Of a DNA stretch of 64,000 bases, positions 1 to 11,300 are shown piece by piece. The position numbers and the translations under genes are program-made. Origin of the DNA: Trichopria drosophilae (Eukaryota; Arthropoda; Insecta; Hymenoptera; Diapriidae); NCBI GenBank assembly GCA_030407085.1, contig CM059584.1, forward strand, positions 101,679,001 through 101,743,000, in the 5' to 3' direction. The notes under the pieces are model-generated. The model made no database searches. It was not told the DNA's origin and saw nothing but the letters and a program-made list of their open reading frames with translations. Positions within the stretch are counted from its first letter, which is position 1; each line of letters opens with the position of its first letter.

Positions 1-402
1 ATAACAACGTTTACGAGATATATTTAATCGTCGAAAATAAACAAAGTACTTTATACTACTAATAAAATATTTCGTTTGTTTACATTTTTACTGTTTATAC
101 AAATTTATTGAACTAGTTTCTTTTTTTTTGTTGAATGTATAAAGTACTAGCAAAATATTATTGTCGTAATAATATTTAATAATAAATAAAGACTTTCAAT
201 AGTAAGCAATGGTATAATTCTATTACCGATGTGAAAATGTCTATGATTGATTATCAGCATAGTTCCTGGTCAGTCGTAGGTTGTTCATGCCAGTACCGTC
301 CTCCAAAATCGGTGAAGATATAGTGCAAACATAGTACTTGTATTTTACCGTACTGGGACTATACCGGTACTGGAATAATAAATGTATTATATTATTTTTT
401 CA
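1..402. other. AT-rich non-coding DNA
   Basis: No open frame of note and no recognisable repeat ends are visible here. It is A+T-rich flanking DNA to the left of the first foldback element. Confidence 0.5.
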
Positions 403-406
403 TTAA

Positions 407-1617
407 CCCATTGGCGCATACGGCGAACCAGTGCTGTAATTTTGGACCACACGCGATTTTAACCGTTAGATTCAAACTTTTTCTTTATGGAAACTGTGTG
501 CCCCATGGTTTTAATGGTCGCTGATCACGAATCCGAAGTCAGAATTGCAAAATTTAAAACAGCTGATCCAGTATGGCGGTTCAAACATAGAAATAATATT
601 TTTTAACGAACCAGTTAGACAAATCAACCTTTCAAACGTTCGATATAAGCGAAAATTGGTTTCCGCAAGTTCTTAGGATAACTGATTACGAATTTGATGT
701 CAGAATTTCAAAATTCAAAATGGCTGACTCAACATGGCGGACATCGAAAAACTAACTCTCACATTGTCAATTGACAATTTCCACAAAAATCGAGGTATAT
801 TAGTTTTTGAGGTCGATGATTACGAATCTGAAGTAAATTGTATAATTTTATGTGCACTGATGTTTGTGAGAAATTTCACAGTACTAGCGATAATCATGCA
901 TCGATTAGAAGTTCCTTGAAAAGAACACGTGTAAATGACTTTGTGGTGGACCAATTGACACGTGTATGAACAGATAAAGAAATAAAATAAACAATGCAAC
1001 GTTTATATATATGCAAAAATTGTTTTGACATGTATCATGAAAGAGAAATAACAAATAAAATAAAAATTCACTCTTTACAAGAGTGGGTCGGGTCTCAACT
1101 AAAATCATAACCCACATATATCGTTCATAGAAGATTTTTGATGCTATTACTATTATTATTATTATTCCTAATGAATTTCTTAATTATATAACAGTTTCGT
1201 GATAAATGATTCCGAAATAAGATAGAAACCACTTGCCGTAAAAATTATGATTGATGTCGTAAAGGTTATAGCTACTTGAAGTACGCCACTTTGAATCAGC
1301 CACTTTGAATTTTGCAATTCTGACATCAAATTCGTAATCAGCTGCCCTAAGAACTTGCAGAATCCAACACTTTCGCTTACATCGAACATTTAAAAGGTTG
1401 ATTTGTCTAACTGGTTCGTTGAAAAACATTATTTCCACGTATGAACTGCTATCTTGGATTAGCTATTTTAGATTTTGCAATTCTGACTTTGGATTCGTGA
1501 TCAGCGACCCTTAAAACTATGGGGCACATAATTTCCGTAAAGAAAAAGTTTGATTCTATCAGTTGAAATCGCGTGTGTCCAAAATGGCAACACCGGTCCG
1601 CCGTATGCGTTAATGGG
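407..1617. mobile_element. piggyBac-like foldback MITE (1.2 kb)
   Basis: The element is bounded by TTAA on both sides (403-406 and 1618-1621). It starts CCCATTGGCGCATACGGCG and ends with the matching inverted sequence (CGCCGTATGCG, then AATGGG). The arms 407-650 and about 1382-1617 are imperfect inverted copies of each other. TTAA duplication plus CCC...GGG ends is the hallmark of the piggyBac superfamily. No transposase is present, so it is non-autonomous. Both arms carry the motif 'gattacgaatctgaagtcag' followed by 'aaaatggcgg', which recurs in other elements of the window. Short open frames inside are by-products of the inverted repeat. Confidence 0.75.
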
Positions 1618-2086
1618 TTAAGATAATCTACAATCGGCGAAAATTCATCATTACTTTAGTCACTGCAAATATAAATAATAATATATATGTGGCCGATTTT
1701 ATTAGTAAACCATCAATTGAAAAAATCGATGTTACAGATATTATGAAATAATGCTTCGGTTAAACATTTAGCCAAAAAAAGAATACATCCCTATCTTTTT
1801 TAATACCTAAGCCGGTTTTATGGGTTTTGTTATTTTATTTTGAGGAGCTCGTAGCATTTCGAAAACACTTCGAAATAAAACCAAATAAAAGTTGAATTCA
1901 TGCATTTTTTATGGTGTAATCGTCACAACAAATATTTTTTTCAAAACATGAAAATTTCAAAAACCTCATTTTTTTTTAATTTGAAATATTTATACCGAAT
2001 TGGTATGCTAAAGCCCTATATTTTTTTCTTTTACGACGAAAAGGGTTTAAAGATAAACATTATTCTGAATACATAAAAATATTTTC

Positions 2087-2320
2087 ATGGGGCTGCAATT
2101 AATCGGTAATGTTTTTCTGCAGATACTATCTGTAATTGCCTTAATTTATCATGGTGTTTACAAAATATTGCAAGGAGCGGATAAGGATCCAGATATTGTG
2201 GTACTTCCCTTGATGTTCACCGTGTTCGTAGTGTTCTATTGGGGAAGCATTTTTTGTACAAGTTTATTTATGTTCCTGATCTGGCTCCAGACGCAAGTAT
2301 TTAACAAGATACCAATTCTC
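2087..2320 (+). CDS. gene A exon 1 (start codon, TM1 and TM2)
   Basis: This exon holds 78 codons from the ATG to a phase-0 donor (CTC|GTAGGT). It carries the first two hydrophobic segments, separated by the short polar loop QGADKDPD. If the intron is read through, the frame stops four codons later at TGA, which supports the donor call. Confidence 0.75.
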
Positions 2321-5300
2321 GTAGGTATTACCTGATCTTTATTCATTTATATCAATAACAGAATTATAACAACTTGATTAACCCCTTGACTGCCACGAGA
2401 ATTTCACAATAAATGCCCAAAATGCAACAAAAAATTTTTTAGATTATATTTTAACTTGGTGTATACGGGTATTTTGGGACACTGATTACGAATCTGAAGT
2501 CCGACTTTGATCATTCAAAATAGCGGATTGAATGTGGTGGACAAATTTTCCAAATTCCAACCATTTCGCTTGAAATTTGTTACTCGGAGGTTTTCGGGAT
2601 CGCTTATTCCGAATCTGAAGTCAGATTTTGATAATTCAAAATGGCGGAAAAATTTTCTAAATTCCAACAATTTCACTTGATATTTGTCACTCTGGGGGTT
2701 TCGGACCGCTGATTACGAATTTGAAGTTGGATTTTAAAAATTTGCCAACCAAAATGGTTCCATTTTTGAAAAATTTCTCCGCCATATTATAGCCGTCATT
2801 TTAAATTTTCAAAATATATCATCAGATATGTAATCAGCGACCTCGCAAAGCCCCGAGTAACAAGTTTCAAGCAGAATGGTTAGACTTTTCAAAAAAGTGT
2901 CGGCCATATTGGATCCGCCATTTTGCATTTCTAAAATCTGACCTTAGATTCGTAATCAGCGACCCCGAAAACCCCCGAGTAATAAATTTCAAGCATAAAT
3001 TAATTGAACACAATGTCATACTTCATGACTAAGATTTTGCAAAAATTATGGGAACTACCATCTTTGTGGATTTATATATTTTTTTGACATAGCGGTTATA
3101 AAAATGGACAACGCCATCATATTCAGTACACCGTAGACTGTCTAGAAATGAATTTGGTTTTATTTTACATAAATTCCAAAATTTGTTAGTCTACTTTATA
3201 CCTTGACAAAGATTTGCCTTTTTCTGGCAGTCTGGGAAAAGTCCAAATGACAAAGATCTTTCTAGGTTTCAAAATGTGAAGGGGTTAATCATTTTAAGTT
3301 GATAAATTCAAAATGGCGGATTCGTAATGACCACCGAATGTAAATTGTATTAGTTATCTGCAATGTTGTTACAAGAATCTTTTTCAAAATTTAACATAAA
3401 TGTCGGATAAATAATTACGAATGTTATTTTAATCTTTGTACGTAAATAGTCAATTTCTATATCATCAATATAAAACTAAAAAATCTTTCTATGTCCTCTG
3501 TTTCAATCAAATATTAATTTTGAATAAATTTATTTCCTTCCGAAGCCACTTGGACTCGGTCATTGCTTTTAAAAAATATTATACAATCTGGATCACTTTT
3601 TATGTGTGCATTTGAATGTTCCAGTGAAGAAAATTGTGAAGAATAAAAAAAAAGACCTAAAATTATGTCTAATTTATTTTCTTTTGCGAAATTATTGGAT
3701 AAATAATTTCTTTTTTTTCAATTTTCTCGTGGGAAATGGATATAGCAAACTTGAAAATAGTAGGAGGTGCAAATCTACAAACTAAAAGAAATCGAGACTT
3801 TACTCGAGAAACTTAGATGAAGTTGACCTACCTGCTTTTCTCATTTGGGACAAATGCTCGGCTCTTCGGCTGTGATAATATGTGATGAATCTTGTAGTTG
3901 GACACGCCATTTTTAATTTTTAAATTTTAGAATAATATTTGAATTAGCGATCTCGTAAACGATAAAAAATACACGTTTCAAAATAAACGGTTCAGTAGAA
4001 TAATATCCCCCGGAAAGGGTTAACCCTTTAATTGAACGTTCTTTAAAAATAACAGATTTTTATTTTTTAGGCATTCTCTCTTATTTTATTTGGAATCGTA
4101 GTGCTCACAGCATTTACTATTCATTTTATGCGCCTTGTCTATGAAAAAATTGACCTCGACGAAGTTACTGATGAAGAATTAGTGAAGCATCCCATTTACG
4201 ATCACAATTTTTGGATTTGTATAATAGCTATCATATGTAACGCTTTTCACATTGTGCAGCTTTGGCTTCTATGGGATGTGTATTCAGACGTAAGTGAACA
4301 TCATGTTTTTACAAATACGAGGTTTTTTACAATGCAAGTGACTTTTTTGCCAAGGAAAATTAAATAATCCGTAATATTTTCATTCAATGAATTCTGCTGC
4401 ATATGAAAATGTTTCGAAGGATAATTTATCTTTTCAGACTTTTTTCATTGGAACGAAATTTATAAAGCAAATAAACTAAACAACTCCGTGGCAACAAGTA
4501 ATTCGATATCAATTCCAGTTTTCCCTGATATGCGAGTTTCTAAAGATAACTGCAAACTGGGCCATGATTTTTTAGATATGACTAAAATCGTAAGTATGAA
4601 ATGTTCCAGCAAAATTATTCTGGAAAGATAAAATTTTTCTTTCTTAATTAATATTTTACAACTTGTAATTAATATCAGTGCTATAATAAGTTAAGTACAG
4701 AATTTATGCCAATGATAAGGAGGAAGAATTTTCAATTTTTTAATGTAATTATTAGAAATGTACAAACACATTATTTGTTAGTAACGATTTGAAAGGAACT
4801 CACCTTCACATGGAGATAAAATAAAATGAAGTCACAAATATTTCAACGACTTTTAATTCTATATTTTTTATTCCAAAATTAAAAATTCGTGCAATCACAA
4901 TTAAAATTTTGCTTCCAAACAAGTTTATTTCTAAAATGTTCAATTCTTAATATTTTAATTATTCGTAAAATAATAATCCTTTGAACAACATTTTTTACAA
5001 AATTAAACTTGAAATGAAACATTTCTTACCTATTTCGGTAATATTTGCAAATAAATTCGTAACAGTTCAGTAAAAGTACAGCCAATATTCTAACATTATC
5101 GACATCCGGTTCTTTCTTTTTTTCGTTCATAACGAAGCTAGATTTTTATTTATTATCAGAAAGTTAATATCAAAATTAATATGTAGATATTTTTTAATAC
5201 AATACTATTTTTATTTATAGTCGTGGAAAAAGAAACTAAGTACATTTAAACAAAAGAAATCGACAGAGGAATCTCCATCAGTCGATTCAAGACACAAAAA

Positions 5301-8300
5301 TCCAAAAAAGAAAAAAGCAAGAGTATCGTGGGCTGAAGAATCGCTATCAGAAGCATCGGTATCTGGAAAACCATGTACTCTCAAAACTTGTCTGAAAAAA
5401 CCAAAAACGTGTGGATGCGAAAAATACCGGTTGGAAAGGTATAGGCAAGCAAAAGCCTCAAAAGGTTTGCCAGAAAAGGGGAAAAGTGCAGAAACAATGA
5501 CGGAGTGGTCAGCATTCAGCAAAAAATGCATGTGCACGAGCTGCCTTATCGAAAGCGAACAAAATGTGCAAGAAAGGAGATCCGAGACCACGAAAGAAGT
5601 TTCGGTAATGTTTAATTCTTAGTATAATTATTATTCAGGGGATTCTAAAGTGCGGCGCCGATAAGGTTGGACGTGTTACTAAAAAACGTGAATTAAACAT
5701 GACTGATTGAAATTTTTAAAATTCGGTCTCTGTAAGGATGATTCTAATTACTATAGACGGTATCTTAGTAAAAGAAATTAATTGAGTACTGTCCGTGAAT
5801 TTTCGCAAATAATTAACTGTTACTTATTTTTCTCCTTAACCGGTAAACCATTGTAGAACCCCCTTAATTGATAGTCAAAGTGAAAAATGCCAAATATCGA
5901 GGAAATAATCTTTATATTGAGCTGAGTTTCTTTACTTTATTACGTCGGTATTGATACTGTATAGAATGAATATGATTCGAACGTTTGTAGGTTATTCCCG
6001 TGATACTGTGTATATAAGTGCAGTAGAGTCCCGGTATATTTGCGTCTCGCTATATTTACATCCCAGCATATTTGCCCAGTTCCATCTCGCTATATTTGTG
6101 TGTCGCCGATCTCTTTTTCCCCCACCTTGTGCGCTGGGGCCTGAAAAACGGCCTGCTGTGACGTCATGATCGTAACGCGACTGAGGAGAGTGGAAGAAGC
6201 GACGCTCCCCTTCTTTTGACAAATATAAGGAGACGAGAGGGGAAGGCGATGAACCGAGTGGGCAAATATACCGGGACTCTACTGTACAGTGGATTACATA
6301 CACAACTTTTGGAATTATTGGGTAGAAATTCATGACATCTTCGAGACTTGATGTTTACAGGACCAAAATTGTCCACGCAAATTTCAAATCGATACGAATA
6401 TTATTGTTGGATACTTTGTAGGTTCAATGCATCTGTTAATAATTTAATTTGTATTTAATTCTTTAAAAGATTGAATTTAAATGATTCCACCATCACCATT
6501 CGCATGAACTAGCTGTAAATAATATTTTTTTAACTGTCAACCTTACTACCTATCATCCAATTATTTTGATTGGATAAACTTGAACAACTTTTATATTTTT
6601 ATTTATGATTATAAATGAGCAAACGAGAAATGGTTCCAATTCTAAAATGAAGTCAATGCCCACGCCACCGATAATTTAGTTCCAAAAAGCGCCTTCTTTT
6701 CAAACCGCTACCATTGAACTTTTAACTTTCAGCAAATCTGTCCGAAATATATATATATATATGTATATACACTACAATTTATTAGTTTTAAAAGTTGCAA
6801 TCTACGGTTTAACAGTTACAATTTTGATTCGTGCAATTGATGATGTGTACAGGTAATTAAGAAAAAAATGAAAAATGGGCAACGAAGACTGAAAATAACA
6901 AAGGTGAAAAAAAAGAATGGGGGAGGGGGGGGGTTAAATTAATTAATAATTAAATACAATAATGTGAAGTTGCGATCCTTCTCCACACAGTGAGTTTTAT
7001 CTAAAAATCTCTGTTCACTCTTGCTAAAAATGAAAACTGGAATGATTCGTTAAACATTGTTCAAATGTTCAAACGAGCGCTTATGAGTAGTGTCAAATGT
7101 TCTTTGATAAGAAATATAATCTGCATTTTCTCAAAAAACATAAATTTCAAAAAATATTTGTTATTTTTCATTTTGTTATTTGTATTTTACAAATGTTATA
7201 TAAGCAAAAAATGCTTATTAAAAAAAGGCTTTTTCATCATTTTCACCCTTTTCGTCTCGAAAGTCTGGAATTTGGACGCAACTGTCAACGTTGTATCTTT
7301 TGTTCAAAAATCGATACATTTGGACCTCCTGTTTCAAATATCGTAGAGAGAATCAGCCAGCGACTTCAAAGAAAACTGTTATGTTCATTTTGTTGCAAAA
7401 AATACTGATTTTTTCGATGTTTCTTCGAAAGAATCGCTTCTTTTGGCGTTGAAAAGGGCAATTCTGACCATTCCAAAACGAACTAATCGTGCCTTTTTGC
7501 TCAGCCCTTTCTTGTCCCGTCAGATTTTTTTCCAAAAACAAAATGGCGGCTTCGATATGGCGTCTGCAATTTGTCATTTTGCATTTTGCGGCAGAAGTAT
7601 CGAGCATTTGGCCGTGTAACCGCTGAAATCATGGGGAATTGGGATGCAAAAGTAATTATTATCATTTGTGAATACCCAATCTCACCATGATTCATTCATA
7701 ACCTCAAATTAGTTACATGCAATGGGTTTTTATCGATTTTATGATTGTCACTCAATTTTTTACTTTTCGTATCATTACGTACGTGTCAAATTGAAAATTA
7801 CTATATACGATTGTGACCTAGTGATTGATATGTCGTCCTGTACTCAATTTTTAGGTTATAAACCGATTATTGAGAAGTCACAATCGTATCTGATCACTTT
7901 CAATTTCACACGTAAGTAATACGGAAATGTCAAAAATTGAGTGAAAATTAGAAAAAAAGGTAAAAGTCCATTGTATATAACTAATTTGAGGTTATGAATG
8001 AATAATAATGAGATTAGGTCTTCACAAATGATAATAATTACTTTTTCATCCCAATTCTCGAATTTCAACCGTTACGTGGTCAAATAATCGATAATTGTGC
8101 GAGATAATGCAAAATTATAACTTGCAGATGCCATCTTGAAACCGCCATTTTTTTTTTGGCAAAAATCCACCTGGAGAAGAAAGGGCCAAGTAAAAATATG
8201 CGATTAGTACCTTTTGCAATAGTCAGTGTCGCCATTTTCAATGTAAAAACGCGACTTTTGCAAAGAAACATTGAAAAAACGGTATTTTTTCTAAAGAAAT

Positions 8301-11300
8301 ATCATAACTTTTTTCTTCGAAATCGCCTGCTGATTCTGACCACGGAATTAGAAAGAGGAATACCGAAAGTATGGATCTTGACTTATTTTACTTTGTTTTA
8401 ACAACGTTTGTAACAAAAGTTACAACCATGAATGTTTCGTCCATTTTTGGACTTTCGAGACGAAAAGGGTTAAACCGGTAAAAAATGGGATTGTTAAAAG
8501 CACAATTAACAATACTTTAACAGTGGGAATAGTTGTACGTTAATATTTGCACTGAGTAAATAAATAAACAAAAGTATATAAATGTTTTTTTAGATTACAT
8601 TTTATATGGTATTTAAGCACATTAATATTTTGACGTTTCACAAACATTATTCTAGTCTGACGGCAAAAATTTGTCGGCTCGATTCAGAACAATTTGAAAT
8701 TATTTTATCATTTTTTTAAGAATTATTTTTGAAAGAAATTGAAATTGAGAAATTCGATGCACCGCCCGGGACTTCACTTTTTCCGGTCGAATTAATTTTC
8801 ACTATAAACTATTGTGAATATTTTTACCGATAAAAAAAGTTTCTTTTGAGAATTCTACATTCATTGTAAGAAAGAAGGTATACGTGACAGAATAATATCC
8901 GTCTGTACATTTTTATTAAAAATCTATACGAAACTTCAAGTTGAATGTGCTTTATATTAGTGTAGTAAGTACGAAGCTATTCAAATTCTTATAGAATTAG
9001 AATGGTTTTCCTATTGGTTGGACGTATCGCGACATCTGACGGTAAGTGTAGTTGCGATGTCTAGCGTAATTAGTAAACATCTGTTGGTAACTTTCCGTCG
9101 GTCGGTAAAGATATGCATGTCGGTTTGTTACCTTACGGTAATTTCTTTTGGATAACATATTATTTATCGATTGAACTTTAACATTTATTTTCTGTTTCTA
9201 AAATATATCTTATTATACTCACTTCAATTCGAACGCACACACACACACATATATATACAGGGTGATCCAAAAGTCCCGGAACAGCAAAATATCTCAGCGG
9301 GAGTGCATTTTCGAGGAAAATGTTTCAGATAAAAGTTTCAGGATTTTTCCCTGGCTATTTAATGGCGATATTGAATTTGACCTTGAACATGACCTTGAAG
9401 GTTATTTCAAGGTCAAGTTAATTTTTTTTAATGGGAACCCCTATTTTTTTTCATGGATTCTGAAAGAGCGGGAAATTCTACGTCCGAGTATGATATGATC
9501 GATTTTTCCGGCAAGGTCATTTCAAGGTGAAACTTAAAACTCCCGTAACGGCGAAATATCTCAGAGGGTGTGCATTTCTTTGGAAATTGCTTCAGACAAA
9601 AGTTTAAGGATTTTTCCTGGTCAAATTCTGTGCTACCATTAAATAGCCCGGGAAAAATCCTTAAACTTTTGTCTGAAACAATTTCCAGAGAAATGCACAC
9701 CCTCTGAGATATTTCGCCGTCACGGGAGTTTTAAGTTTCACCTTGAAATGACCTTGCCGAAAAAAACGGCCATAGCATATTCGGACGTAAAATTTTATGC
9801 TCTTTCCGAATCCGTGAAAAAAAATAGGGGTTCCCATTTAAAAAAATTAACTTGACCTTGAAATAACCTTCAAGGTCATGTTCAAGGTCAAATTCAATAT
9901 CGCCATTAAATAGCCAGGGAAAAATCCTTAAACTTTTGTCTAAAACATTTTCCCCGAAAATGCACTCCCGCTGAGATATTTTGCTGTTCCGGGATTTTTG
10001 GATCACCCTGTATATAAGCATTTTTCACAATCAAAATATCCAACGGTGAAAGTTTGGTCTTTAAGGAACAACTGAAGCATCTCGGTGGGTAACGTGAATT
10101 CCTAACTTAAAATATGCAAATTAAACATATTCTAATCTATTTTAGAGCTATTTTACCCTTTTTTATGAATGTACCACTCACTAGTGGGTCATTGTGATCT
10201 GCAGTGAAATTTGTTTTCAAGAGACTTTTTTAAATACATTTAACAGATCTATATAAATTATTACAACGTTAAGGGGATTCTATTCCGATAAGGCAGGAAT
10301 TTTCAATAAAAATCGCAAATAAAAAGTGACTGAAACGATTTTTCGAAATTCGGGCTCTGTAAGGGCAATTTTAATTACTATAGACGGTATCCTAGAAAAT
10401 GCCAAGGAAATTAATTGAGAATTGGCCGAGAATTTTCGGAAATAAATAAAACTGACTTATTTCTGAAAATGTTCGGTCAGTTCTGAATTAATAACTTTGG
10501 TATTTTCTAGAAAACTGTGTACAGTAATTAGAATTGCCTTTACAGAGCCAGAATTTTGACAATTTTATTCAGTCATCTTTAATTTACGTTTTTTAATGCA
10601 CCTTCCAACCTTACCGGCGGACCACTTTAGAAACCCCTTAAAATGAATGTACTGATGAATAAAAATATATGGTCCAGTCGGAACGTTGGAATGCATCTAA
10701 TTGAGCGGCATTCTTGTTCTCTGCTTTTACCGGCACATGATCTACTGATGAACCATTGTCATGAAAAATGATTCACTCCCGAGTTTTTGGAGTCATTATT
10801 CATGAATGTACATTCAAATTGGTAAGCTGTGATCCCAAAAACCTTCCAATACTCAATTTCGCTCGATCAGGTAATATTTTACAATTCGATCAGCCATTTT
10901 TAATCCGTCATTATGAATTTTGATTTTTCAAAATTCGTCTTCAGATACGTAATCAGTGACCTCAAAAACCTCTGTACACACATTCTCAGGCCAATGAAAT
11001 TCAACATTTGCCTGTAACAGCAATTTTTCTATTAGCTACTGCAATAGCCACTTTGTCGGAAAGGATTAATGTTTTAAGCTCGATATCTCGAAAACCGTTC
11101 ATTTTGTTACTTTGCGCCCATTATAACTTTTAATAAGGATGTCTTAAACTACATTATACTTCAATTGCATCCATTTTCACTTGGGGCTTTCTTCCATTCA
11201 AAATGTGCGGAGTCCTTTATTCTTGTGAATTCTTGCTCATTTCTGAACCAATTTCGCGTACTTGAAGATTTGATTTGATTTATTTAAAAGAATGCACAAA

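Noticed and set aside
5211..5591. 126-codon minus-strand frame
   Set aside because: It is the antisense shadow of gene A exon 4, which has splice sites and a matching phase on the plus strand.
7065..8401. Cluster of 60-100 codon frames on both strands
   Set aside because: They lie within or across the end of the foldback element 7246-8469, with no protein family resemblance.
9262..10021. Three frames of 78-96 codons on both strands
   Set aside because: They are mirror images produced by the 753-bp palindrome.
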